A stretch of DNA of 64,000 nucleotides, from NCBI RefSeq assembly GCF_014643535.1, contig NZ_BMJQ01000002.1, positions 372,001 to 436,000 on the forward strand. Reading direction: 5' to 3'. Positions 17,661-25,219 of the stretch are shown here, one piece after another. Under the pieces are notes generated by a model. It made no database searches, had not been told where the DNA came from, and saw only the letters and a list, made by a program, of their open reading frames with translations. This DNA is from Aliidongia dinghuensis. GTDB taxonomy: Bacteria; Pseudomonadota; Alphaproteobacteria; ATCC43930; CGMCC-115725. How positions within the stretch are numbered: the first letter of the stretch is position 1; each line of letters begins with the position of its first letter. The position numbers and the translations under genes are program-made.

Positions 17661-19553
17661 TCACATGTTCCCGCCCTCGAGGCGACGGATGAAGCGCCCG
17701 GCCGACAGCGTGAAGGGCAGGGCGAACTGATAGAGCACATAATTGTCGGCGCGAATGTCGTGGGCAGCCGGCCAATCGTCGATCAGGCGGCGCAGGCGCG
17801 GCAGATCAAGGCATTGCTGCGCGAGCGGGCTCTGCTCCAGCCGGGCGACCTCTGCGGCGAGTTCCTTGCGCGCCGCGGTGGCGACGCCGTGCCAGTCGGC
17901 CATCTGCAACCCTCGGCGCCGCTCCTGCAGGATTTCCGGCGGCAGCAGCGGCGCCATGGCCCGGCGGATGAGCGCGCGCGGCTCGCCCTGGTGCAGGAAC
18001 TGCTCCTCCGGTATGGCGAGGCAGAATTCGACAACGCGCCGGTCGCTGGTCGGGTCCAGCATGTCCACGCCGAATTGCCGCCGGAGCGCCGCCGCCATGT
18101 GCCCCCGATGATCGCTGCGATCGAACACCGCGAGGCGGAGCCGGCGGCCGTCCCAGTCGACCAGATTGCCGAGCGATCCGCCATGCCGTACGGCCCGCGC
18201 CTCGAGGCCGGATCGTTTGAGAAACGCCGGATTGATCAGCGAATAGTCGGGCAGCGCCAGTTCCGGCCGGCCGAACCGCTGCCGTACCGCGCGGGCCGCG
18301 GGAAGCGGCAGCAGCGGCAGCAGGGTCATGGCCAAGATCGACGACCATCTGTGACCGCTGCGCGCCCGCATCTGCGCCATGCTCTGCGCCAGGCGCCGCC
18401 AGTGCATCCTGCGTGCCAGTGCCGGCAGCAGGGTGAGCCCGTCGTAGCTCGCGGTCATGTTGCCCAGGTTGCCGGTTAGCATCACCTTGCAGCCCCGGTG
18501 CGCCGCGGTGCGCGCCATGTGATCGACGCCCGGCACGCCGAACACGCTCAGCACCGGCCAGTCCTGCACGGCCTCGCGCCGGTCGAGCGCGTCGAGGAAC
18601 GGTTCGGGGAAATTGGGGATCAGCACATGCTCGATGTTGGCGTGTCCGCGCGCCACGGCGGCGGCATGGGACGACTCGTCCGCGAAGCGGCCGGGGCCGG
18701 GGTCGCTGACCTCGCCTGTGGGCGCCATCGTGAGCGCGATCAGCGGGCGGTCCTGCTCGGCGAGCGCACGCGCGGCCAAGGCTGTGACGCTGCTGCTGTC
18801 GAGCCCGCCGCTCAGCTGCGTGGCGACGGGGCCCTGTGTTCCGATGCGACAGCGGACCGCCTGGTCGAGCAGGTCATGCAGCGCCTCCGCATAATCCTCG
18901 TCGCGCTTCAGCCGGAGCGTCGGCAGGTCCTCCGGCCGCCAGTAGCGGTCGATCGTGACACGGTTGTCCCGCCAGACGACCCTGTGGCCCGGCGGCACGC
19001 GGCAGATGTCCCGGTAGAAGCTGCGCGAAGGTTCCCGCGGCAGGCGCGCGAGCCACGCCGCCATCTGGTCCTCGTCGAGCTGCTTCGGCACGCGCGGATG
19101 GCACCAGAGGCCGCGCTGCTCGCTCGCGAACAGGATCTCGTCCGGCCCCAGCCAATAGAACATCGGCCGCAACGCGCCCGGATCTGAGGCGAGCAGCAAG
19201 GTCCGTTCGCGCGCGTTCCAGACGGCGCAGGAAAAATCGCCGAGGACGCGGTCTGAGAACGCGGCCCCCGATTTCCGGTAGAGGTGGAGGAGGAGTTCGG
19301 CGTCCGACAGACCGGTGCTTGGGCCGAGTCCTAATTCGCCGAGCAGTTCGGCTCGATTGTCGATCCGCCCGTCGACGACGGCGGTGCCGTCCGTGTCGGC
19401 GAACAGGCCGCCGTCGTCGCATGCCGCCAGGCCCGCGCTCGCGCCGGTCCAGCGCCGCGTGGCGGAGCGCGGCCCCCGGCACAGCGCCGACAGCGAGCGC
19501 TCAAGCTCGGCCCGCACATCCGCCGCGGCTGGGATGCCTCCGCAGATCGACAT
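17661..19553 (-). CDS. Asparagine-synthetase-like lasso cyclase (C protein)
   Basis: A 630-residue protein. An N-terminal glutaminase-like domain (to about 200) is followed by an ATP-pyrophosphatase domain with the PP-loop SGGLDSSS (248-255). In lasso clusters this enzyme adenylates a Glu/Asp side chain and closes the macrolactam. The N-terminus reads MSICGG, so no cysteine directly follows the initiator. The glutaminase site is therefore presumably dead, as in other lasso cyclases. It lies 73 bp downstream of precursor gene B. Its first 40 codons have a degenerate duplicate at 19792-19920. An unusual feature is the missing canonical glutaminase Cys2. Confidence 0.88.
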   Translation of the reverse strand: MSICGGIPAAADVRAELERSLSALCRGPRSATRRWTGASAGLAACDDGGLFADTDGTAVVDGRIDNRAELLGELGLGPSTGLSDAELLLHLYRKSGAAFSDRVLGDFSCAVWNARERTLLLASDPGALRPMFYWLGPDEILFASEQRGLWCHPRVPKQLDEDQMAAWLARLPREPSRSFYRDICRVPPGHRVVWRDNRVTIDRYWRPEDLPTLRLKRDEDYAEALHDLLDQAVRCRIGTQGPVATQLSGGLDSSSVTALAARALAEQDRPLIALTMAPTGEVSDPGPGRFADESSHAAAVARGHANIEHVLIPNFPEPFLDALDRREAVQDWPVLSVFGVPGVDHMARTAAHRGCKVMLTGNLGNMTASYDGLTLLPALARRMHWRRLAQSMAQMRARSGHRWSSILAMTLLPLLPLPAARAVRQRFGRPELALPDYSLINPAFLKRSGLEARAVRHGGSLGNLVDWDGRRLRLAVFDRSDHRGHMAAALRRQFGVDMLDPTSDRRVVEFCLAIPEEQFLHQGEPRALIRRAMAPLLPPEILQERRRGLQMADWHGVATAARKELAAEVARLEQSPLAQQCLDLPRLRRLIDDWPAAHDIRADNYVLYQFALPFTLSAGRFIRRLEGGNM

Positions 19554-19626
19554 GGGCTACCGGGCGCGTCTTTGCGGCGCGTGGCGGTCCCGGGCCTCGC
19601 GGGCGCTACCCACGAATTGCCGTCGC

Positions 19627-19764
19627 TTACGAGCTTGAGGTGGGTTCTGTGATCGGCGTAGGACCCGCCTCGGCCTCCGTCACGTCGAACACCTCGATGA
19701 CCGGTGCCTGCCAGATCGGCTTCGCCTCGGCATTTTCGGTCGCCGCCGCCGCCTCCATACCCAT
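19627..19764 (-). CDS. RiPP precursor peptide B (lasso-type)
   Basis: A 45-residue peptide beginning MGMEAAAATE. The leader core KPIWQAPVIE matches the [YW]xxPx[LI] motif bound by lasso B1 proteins. The C-terminal part is FDV-TEAEA then GPTPITEPTSSS. AGGGGG lies 5' of the ATG. It is 73 bp upstream of the cyclase and paralogous to precursor A. If the core starts at the Gly, a Glu sits at position 7 as possible ring acceptor, and the terminal serines would be the kinase targets. The core boundary is not established. Confidence 0.8.
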   Translation of the reverse strand: MGMEAAAATENAEAKPIWQAPVIEVFDVTEAEAGPTPITEPTSSS

Positions 19765-19791
19765 CGTTGATCCCCCTCTGGATATGCCATC

Positions 19792-19920
19792 CTATGATTG
19801 ATGCCTGGGCCGATCCAGCGTCGCCGAGCAGTACGGGAGCCCACGGCACAGGGCCTCGAAGGAGCACTCAAGCTCGGCCCGGACGTCCTCTGAGGCTACG
19901 ACGCCTCTGCAGACCGATAT
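19792..19920 (-). pseudogene. Relic of the cyclase N-terminus
   Basis: Read on the minus strand from 19920, the frame gives ISVCRGVVASEDVRAELE then CSFEALCRG. This aligns with MSICGGIPAAADVRAELE then RSLSALCRG of the intact cyclase. The initiator ATG has become ATA (19918-19920) and the frame stops at 19792 after about 42 codons. It is the remnant left by the precursor duplication and is probably not translated. Confidence 0.85.
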
Positions 19921-19990
19921 GGCTTGCCAGGCCTGTCCGGGCGCCGCATCGAGATTTCGGGCTTTGCGGCTACTCACGACTTCCTGCCGC

Positions 19991-20128
19991 TTACGAGCTG
20001 ACGCCGCCTTCTGTGATCGGCGTAGCCCCGGACTCGGCCTCCGACACGTCGAACAGCTCGATGACCGGTGCCTGCCAAATGGGCTTCACGTCGCCATTTT
20101 CGATCGCTGGTGCCGTCTCCATACCCAT
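19991..20128 (-). CDS. RiPP precursor peptide A (lasso-type)
   Basis: A 45-residue peptide beginning MGMETAPAIE. It shares KPIWQAPVIE, FDV and EAE with precursor B and ends GATPITEGGVSS. AAAGGGAG lies about 9 bp before the ATG at 20128; a longer in-frame start at 20188 lacks a ribosome site. The two peptides are identical through TPITE apart from a few leader changes and differ in the last five residues (GGVSS against PTSSS). The same Gly-to-Glu spacing of seven is kept. Confidence 0.8.
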   Translation of the reverse strand: MGMETAPAIENGDVKPIWQAPVIELFDVSEAESGATPITEGGVSS

Positions 20129-20321
20129 CGCTCGGTCTCCCTTTGGATAGGTCGCTGCACGATTGTAGTTTATGATGTGCACTTCCATAGCGTGCGGGAA
20201 GGGTTGCGAGATTGCAAGAAGGCGCGTGAGCGAGAAATTTCAAATTCTCCACTTATAGTTGCTGATGAAATCTGATATAACCCAGTGACGGCGTACCTCT
20301 GGCTACATGAGCGAGGGAGCG
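20129..20321. promoter_or_regulatory. AT-richer divergent promoter region of the RiPP and tail-collar genes
   Basis: This 193-bp stretch separates precursor A (minus) from the first tail-collar gene (plus) and is visibly poorer in GC than its flanks. TATAAC at 20276-20281 is a candidate -10 toward the collar genes. TACAAT, read on the minus strand near 20161-20166, is a candidate -10 toward the precursors. Neither has a convincing -35, so the positions are tentative. Confidence 0.45.
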
Positions 20322-20864
20322 ATGTCGGACTATTTCATCGGTGAAATCAGGGCGTTCAGCTTCGCCTTCGCGCCATCCGGCTGGGCGCTGGCCAATGGCG
20401 CATCCTTGTCGGTCAATCAGAATCAGGCGCTTTATTCGCTAATCGGAAACGCCTACGGCGGCAACAACGTCGCCTTCAATCTGCCCGACTTGCGCGGCCG
20501 AACGCCGATCCATTCCGGGGTGAGCCGCACGGGCAGCGGGACGACTTATCAGGTGGGCAATCAGGGCGGATCGGAGACGGTCGCGCTGGCGGCAGACCAG
20601 ATCCCGCTGCATAACCATGCGCTGGAGGCGTCGACGACCCCAGGCATCGGCGGCAACCCGTCCGGTCACTATTTCGGCGCGGTCGCGGCGGACCCGGACG
20701 GCAACACGCCAAACCTCTATGGCGCGTTGGGCGCGTCGCCGGTGCCGCTGTCCTCGACGATGCTGGCAACGGTGGGCGGCAGTGCGGGCCATAACAATAT
20801 GCAGCCCTTCGCCGTGGTGAATTACTGCATCGCGCTGACGGGCCTCTATCCGATGCGCCCGTAG
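20322..20864 (+). CDS. Phage tail-collar-domain protein 1 (MdpB-like)
   Basis: A 180-residue protein with the microcystin-dependent-protein/tail-collar signature. It begins MSDYFIGEIRAFSFAFAPSG and contains LYSLIGNAYGG, FNLPDLRGRTPIHSG, IPLHNHALE and a C-terminal NNMQPFAVVNYCIALTGLYP. The start at 20322 (after GAGGGAG) is preferred to 20307. It is the first of three paralogues in a row. No other phage genes are present. In bacteria such trios are standalone genes of unknown role, and proximity to the RiPP enzymes is the notable context. Confidence 0.87.
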   Translation: MSDYFIGEIRAFSFAFAPSGWALANGASLSVNQNQALYSLIGNAYGGNNVAFNLPDLRGRTPIHSGVSRTGSGTTYQVGNQGGSETVALAADQIPLHNHALEASTTPGIGGNPSGHYFGAVAADPDGNTPNLYGALGASPVPLSSTMLATVGGSAGHNNMQPFAVVNYCIALTGLYPMRP

Positions 20865-20895
20865 GCACCCGCGTCAAGGCAGATCGGAGGATCCG

Positions 20896-21447
20896 ATGGA
20901 AGCCTATCTCGGCGAAATTCGCATGTTCGCCGGTCCCTACGCCCCGCAAGGCTGGGCGCTGTGCGACGGCTCGTCCCTATCCGTCTCAGGCAACGAGGCG
21001 CTCTACGCGCTCATTGGAACGACCTGGGGCGGCGATACGACCAACTTCAAGCTGCCCGACCTGCGCGGCCGCCTGCCGATCGGCCAGGGCCAGGGGACGA
21101 GTCTGACCGCGCGCACGATCGGCCAAACCGGCGGCGGGACGCAGGCTGCGCTCGATGCGTCGACGCTGCCGGCTCATACTCACGCCGTCATGGCCAGCAC
21201 CGCCGCCGCCACGTCGACCGAGCCCGGGGCGGCACTGGGCCTCGCCACCACAGCTTATCCGGGCAGCAGTTCGAGCCTGCAGCCGCTCGCCTATCTGCCG
21301 GCGAACACGACCGGCGCGACGAAATTTGTCCTGGGGGAGCAGACGATATCCACCATGGGCGGGGGCGGCGCCCATGACAATGTGATGCCGTCGCTCTCGA
21401 TCAACTACATCATCTGCACGCAGGGCATTTATCCCACGCAGCACTAG
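20896..21447 (+). CDS. Phage tail-collar-domain protein 2 (MdpB-like)
   Basis: A 183-residue paralogue of its neighbours. Visible parts are YLGEIRMFAGPYAPQGWALC, LYALIGTTWGGD, FKLPDLRGRLPIGQGQG, LPAHTHAVMAS and VMPSLSINYIICTQGIYP. A GGAGG lies just upstream of the ATG. The spacing of 31 bp after gene 1 indicates an operon. The central region (about residues 95-150) diverges from the other two copies while both ends are conserved, as expected for a trimeric fibre-tip fold with a variable knob. Confidence 0.87.
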   Translation: MEAYLGEIRMFAGPYAPQGWALCDGSSLSVSGNEALYALIGTTWGGDTTNFKLPDLRGRLPIGQGQGTSLTARTIGQTGGGTQAALDASTLPAHTHAVMASTAAATSTEPGAALGLATTAYPGSSSSLQPLAYLPANTTGATKFVLGEQTISTMGGGGAHDNVMPSLSINYIICTQGIYPTQH

Positions 21448-21461
21448 GAGGAGGCGTCGTC

Positions 21462-22010
21462 ATGGACGGCTTCATCGGCGAGATCCGCGTGTTCCCCTGG
21501 AGCTGGGCGCCGCAGGGCTGGCTACCGTGCAACGGGCAGGCCCTGCCCATCGCGAATTACCAGGCGCTCTATGCGGTGATAGGCCCAACCTTCGGCGGCG
21601 ACACCCAGCAGTTTCATCTGCCGGATCTCCGAGGTGCTGCCGCCACGGGCAGCGCCGCCGCGAACGGCAACGGCGTCTTCGCCGGCAGCGAGACAGAGAC
21701 CTTGCTTCTTTCGCAGATGCCGGCGCATAACCACGAGGCGACCATCATCTACGAAGCCGGCAACGTGGGCGCGACCTCGGGGCCCGTATCGGGCGGCAGT
21801 CTGCCGACCCGGGTCTATTCCGGCACCAAGAACGCGGCTGGCACACCGCTCATCTCGCCGTCTTTCACACCGACCAACCCGACCACCACCCTGAATTCCG
21901 CCTCCATCGCCCCGGTCGGCAAGGGACTGCCGCACGAGAACCGTCAGCCCTATCTCGCGATGCAGTTCTGCATCTGTGCCCAAGACGGCGTGTTCCCGAT
22001 CCGGCCGTGA
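21462..22010 (+). CDS. Phage tail-collar-domain protein 3 (MdpB-like)
   Basis: A 182-residue third paralogue: FIGEIRVFPWSWAPQGWLPC, LYAVIGPTFGGD, FHLPDLRGAAATGS, MPAHNHEATII and RQPYLAMQFCICAQDGVFPI. AGGAGG precedes the ATG. Its TGA overlaps the GTG start of the GNAT gene (GTGA, 22007-22010), so the acetyltransferase is translated with the collar proteins. This physically ties the collar operon to the tailoring genes. Confidence 0.87.
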   Translation: MDGFIGEIRVFPWSWAPQGWLPCNGQALPIANYQALYAVIGPTFGGDTQQFHLPDLRGAAATGSAAANGNGVFAGSETETLLLSQMPAHNHEATIIYEAGNVGATSGPVSGGSLPTRVYSGTKNAAGTPLISPSFTPTNPTTTLNSASIAPVGKGLPHENRQPYLAMQFCICAQDGVFPIRP

Positions 22011-22558
22011 CGGCAGCGGCTGACGCGGCGCTGCCCCCCGCGCTGCCGCTCTCGGCGGCGCCGCGGCAGCTGGGCCTCAACCTCAGGCCGCGGACCGACC
22101 ACGACCATCCCTTCCTGGCCGAGCTCTACCTCGCGGTCCGGTGGCCGGAGTTCGCCCAGGCTGGCTGGCCCGACGCGGTGCTGCGTCGTTTTCTGCTCGA
22201 TCAGTTCGCGCTTCAGACCCGGCACTACGACGATGTCTATCGCGATGCCGAATTCACCATCGTCGAGCGCGGCGGTGCCGCGATCGGCCGCCTCTATCTG
22301 TTCCGCGGCGCCACGGATCACCGCATTGTCGACATCTCGCTCAAGCCCGATGCATGCGGGCAGGGGATCGGCACGGCGCTGCTGACCACCGTGCTTGACG
22401 AGGCGTTCGGTCAGGGCAAGACCGTCAGCATCCATGTCGAGCAGTTCAATCCGGCCCTGCGGCTCTATCGCCGCCTGGGCTTTCGCGAAATCGGCGAGCG
22501 CGGGCCCTATCTGCTGATGGAGGTCCGGTCAGACCAGCGGCTGTCGCCGCAATCCTAA
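22007..22558 (+). CDS. GNAT-family N-acetyltransferase
   Basis: A 183-residue GCN5-type acetyltransferase with a GTG start overlapping the preceding stop. The acetyl-CoA loop is DACGQGIGTALLTTVLDEAF, followed by VEQFNPALRLYRRLGFREIG, the classic motif B. The substrate is not predictable. It is coupled to the tail-collar genes and ends tail-to-tail with the nucleotidyltransferase (4-bp overlap), so acetylation of either the RiPP product or the collar proteins is conceivable (inference). Confidence 0.87.
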   Translation: MTAAADAALPPALPLSAAPRQLGLNLRPRTDHDHPFLAELYLAVRWPEFAQAGWPDAVLRRFLLDQFALQTRHYDDVYRDAEFTIVERGGAAIGRLYLFRGATDHRIVDISLKPDACGQGIGTALLTTVLDEAFGQGKTVSIHVEQFNPALRLYRRLGFREIGERGPYLLMEVRSDQRLSPQS

Positions 22559-23823
22559 CCGCGGCCGCTCCCGGAAGGGGCAAGCCGCCACCGGCGGACG
22601 GCCGATCGTCCCCCGTGCGCGATGCGGCGCCGTAGCCAAAGCGGCAGGCGAAGCAGCGGGTAGAGTCCGGTGGCCCATGGCGGCAGCGGCAGTCCTTCCA
22701 TGTCGTCAAGGCTGAAGAGGATTTGGCGCAGCTGGCCGAGCCAGTAGCGCCAACCGTCGCCGAGCAGGAAGCCGGAGAGAAAGACGAGCGAGGTCGCGAA
22801 CCGGCGGTCGAAGAGCTCGGCCGCACCCGCGCCTGCCAGGCAGTGCAGGGCAATAGCCTCGAGCCAGCGGGCGCGCCGATCCACGCCGATCTTGGTTGCG
22901 AGCGCCGCGGGCAGCGGCAGGTCGAACAAGCGCCGGCACAGCAACAGCGCCTGATCGACGCTCCGGCCCGCTCCCATGGACCGCGCCGCGCGGTACAGCC
23001 GCTCGATGCCGGCTGCATCCTCGCGCGCCAGCAATGTCCCGATGTCGGCCAGCCATTTGAGGCGCGACCAGCCGTGGGAGGCGCCATGGAGACAGAGATA
23101 GGCGAACAGCGCCGGCCCGCCGAGCGTTTCCAGGCTCTGCTGGTTCGACAGGTCGATGCGGCGAGTCCCGTCGAAGCTGCAGTCCGGCGCCGCCGGATTG
23201 TCGACGAGGCGCCAATGCACGTCCACCTGCTGCCTGGTTTGCCGATGAACGAAGGCGCATTCCTTGGCGTGGCGCAGATAGCGTCGGACCAGGTCCGGCC
23301 GCATGCCGGCCGGCGGCACCACTCGGACGTATCCGGCCTCGGCCAGGATCTCGAACGACGCATCGAGCTCATCGGGAGCGACCAGCAGATCGATGTCCTT
23401 GGCGTGGCGGAGGCTCTGCGTTCCGTACACAAGCTGAGCCAGGCTCGTACCCTTGACGAAGCGGACGGGGATGCCGGCGGCCTGGAAACGGGCCTGCAGC
23501 CGCAATGCCTCCGCCCCGAGGGCGAGGCTGGCGCGGGCCAGCGCGCTTGCCAGCGCGCCCAGCGCCTCGCGGACCGTGGGCGGCACGGCGGCCTGCGCCC
23601 GGAAGAGGCCGGCATGCAGCAGGCCCTCGACGCGATGGCGCTTGGCAAGCGCCAGGGCCTGATCCCAGTCGACGCGGGCTGCCGCTTCTCGGATGGCACG
23701 GCAGTGCCGCTCGGACGGCGGCCAGACCGAACAGTCGGCGAGCAGCCGGAATTCGGGCGGGGCAGCGAAGAGGCGGGATGATTTTCGGGCCGGCAAAGAC
23801 TCGCTCCCGATGATGGTCGGCAC
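22555..23823 (-). CDS. Lasso-associated nucleotidyltransferase (NTP_transf_5)
   Basis: A 422-residue protein of the family common in lasso and related RiPP clusters. The nucleotidyltransferase core is VRFVKGTSLAQLVYGTQSLR then AKDIDLLVAP, with D143 and D145 as metal ligands. A third acidic strand lies in QQVDVHWRL. Helical segments fill the C-terminal half, which ends in basic residues. The start is GTG at 23823; no in-frame ATG with a ribosome site was found near it. It may nucleotidylate the peptide or extend a phosphate placed by the kinase. It closes the RiPP locus. Confidence 0.83.
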   Translation of the reverse strand: MPTIIGSESLPARKSSRLFAAPPEFRLLADCSVWPPSERHCRAIREAAARVDWDQALALAKRHRVEGLLHAGLFRAQAAVPPTVREALGALASALARASLALGAEALRLQARFQAAGIPVRFVKGTSLAQLVYGTQSLRHAKDIDLLVAPDELDASFEILAEAGYVRVVPPAGMRPDLVRRYLRHAKECAFVHRQTRQQVDVHWRLVDNPAAPDCSFDGTRRIDLSNQQSLETLGGPALFAYLCLHGASHGWSRLKWLADIGTLLAREDAAGIERLYRAARSMGAGRSVDQALLLCRRLFDLPLPAALATKIGVDRRARWLEAIALHCLAGAGAAELFDRRFATSLVFLSGFLLGDGWRYWLGQLRQILFSLDDMEGLPLPPWATGLYPLLRLPLWLRRRIAHGGRSAVRRWRLAPSGSGRG

Positions 23824-24074
23824 CGGACAGCGTCCCGGTCACACAAGCTTGAGGCAAATTGTCCCAGGCTCGCAAGCGGAGGTACGCTTGCCCCATGCTT
23901 TCATGCGCGCTCGCCTTCTCCCGCTGTCGTTGCGCCCCAATTTTGACACGCGTGTACGATTGTCGCGTCCCGTCGAACCCCCGATGATCGAAACGTCGTG
24001 CGTCTTCGGCTTGGATCCTGACCGCATTTTTCTCGTGAAGACGCGTCTTCTGAAAGAAAAATCGGGAGGGTGCC

Positions 24075-25166
24075 ATGTCTCTATTACGATGGACACTTTG
24101 CAGCGCGATCGCCTTTTCCGCCTGCCTGGGCGTAGCGCACGCTCAATCCTATCAGCGTATTGGAACAATACCGATTCCCGGGCAACCGCTCGAGCAGTTC
24201 GACATCAGCTGGGTTGATCCGACGACCGAGACCTATTTCCTCGCCGACCGGTCCAACGCGGCGCTCGATATCTTCAATGCGGCGACTGGCACGCTCGTTG
24301 CGCGCGTGCCGGGCTTCGCCGGCTTCAACAAAGCCAAGGGCACGGACGTTGCGGGCCCGGATGGCGTCGTCGTCGTGGGCGACGAGGCCTGGGTCGGCGA
24401 CGGCAACAGCACGGTCAAGGTCGTCGACCTCAACCTGAACCAGGTCGTCGACGTGGTGTCGACCGGCGGCAAGAAGCGGGCGGACGAGCTCGCCTATGAC
24501 CCGCGGCACCACGTGATCGCGATCGCCAACGACGCGGACTCGCCCCCGTTCATCAGCCTGATCTCGACCGTCCATACCAATCGCCATGTCGTGAAGAAGA
24601 TCCCGTTCCCCGCCGCGACCAACGGCATCGAGCAGACGGTCTGGAACCCCAATACCGGCTTCTTCTATACGTCCATTCCCCAGGTCGGCGGCTATCCGGA
24701 CAACGGGGCCATTGCCGTGACCGATCCCGTCTCCGGCACGGTGCTGACGAACTTCCCGGTCGAGAAATGCCAGCCGGCCGGCCTGGCGCTCGGGCCCAAC
24801 AATACGCTGTTCGTCGGCTGCGGCTCGGCCTCCGTCGTCAACAAGGATCCGCCCCAGGTGCTGGTGCTCAATGCTGCCAACGGCGACCTGGTCGATCGCT
24901 TCACCTCGTTCGGCGGTGCCGACGAGGTATGGTTCAACCCCGGCGACCGCAATTTCTACGTGGCCGCCAACGGCAATCCGACCGGCGGCGTGCTGGGCAT
25001 CGTCAGCACCACCTCCAACAGCGTCGTGGGCACCGTGCCGACCTCGAAGGGCTCGCATTCGGTCGCGGCCGATCCGGTCAACAACCACGTGTTCGTGCCG
25101 CTGCCGGCGAACCCGTCGGATCCGCAGTGCCTCGCCGGCTGCGTCGGCATCTATGGCTTGAAGTAA
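24075..25166 (+). CDS. Secreted YncE-like beta-propeller protein
   Basis: A 363-residue protein with a clean signal peptide (LCSAIAFSACLGVAHA|QS). About seven YncE-type blades follow (YFLADRSNAALDIFNAATGT, STVKVVDLNLNQVVD, HSVAADPVNNHVFVPL). The C-terminus holds a cysteine pair (CLAGCVG). Such propellers are usually periplasmic, with no enzymatic activity readable from sequence. A strong terminator follows at 25192. Upstream (23947-23956) is a perfect ACACGCGTGT palindrome that could be an operator. Confidence 0.82.
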   Translation: MSLLRWTLCSAIAFSACLGVAHAQSYQRIGTIPIPGQPLEQFDISWVDPTTETYFLADRSNAALDIFNAATGTLVARVPGFAGFNKAKGTDVAGPDGVVVVGDEAWVGDGNSTVKVVDLNLNQVVDVVSTGGKKRADELAYDPRHHVIAIANDADSPPFISLISTVHTNRHVVKKIPFPAATNGIEQTVWNPNTGFFYTSIPQVGGYPDNGAIAVTDPVSGTVLTNFPVEKCQPAGLALGPNNTLFVGCGSASVVNKDPPQVLVLNAANGDLVDRFTSFGGADEVWFNPGDRNFYVAANGNPTGGVLGIVSTTSNSVVGTVPTSKGSHSVAADPVNNHVFVPLPANPSDPQCLAGCVGIYGLK

Positions 25167-25191
25167 CTTCGCGAAATAGCGGCCTTGCTGC

Positions 25192-25219
25192 CCCGGACCC
25201 TTCGTGGGTCCGGGATTTT
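25192..25219 (+). terminator. Rho-independent terminator after the beta-propeller gene
   Basis: A perfect 9-bp stem, CCCGGACCC (25192-25200) with GGGTCCGGG (25206-25214), encloses the loop TTCGT and is followed by ATTTTC. The T-rich tail is on the plus strand, so it terminates the propeller gene. It also separates it from the convergent kinase gene. Confidence 0.88.

Larger units (their letters stand above)
19440..20164. repeat. Tandem duplication, about 364-bp unit (precursor gene plus cyclase 5' end)
   Basis: Copies about 19440-19800 and 19801-20164 align with a constant offset of 364-367 bp. Anchors: cgcttacgagct at 19624 and 19988, catacccatcg at 19756 and 20120, tcaagctcggcc at 19501 and 19868. 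Each copy holds a precursor gene, the spacer and the first codons of the cyclase on the minus strand. Homology also covers the upstream region (ccctctggata and ccctttggata). Confidence 0.88.

Noticed and set aside
20322-22010. Prophage or tailocin remnant suggested by tail-collar genes
   Set aside because: No capsid, terminase, portal, sheath, lysis or integrase genes nearby; collar-domain trios also occur as bacterial genes.
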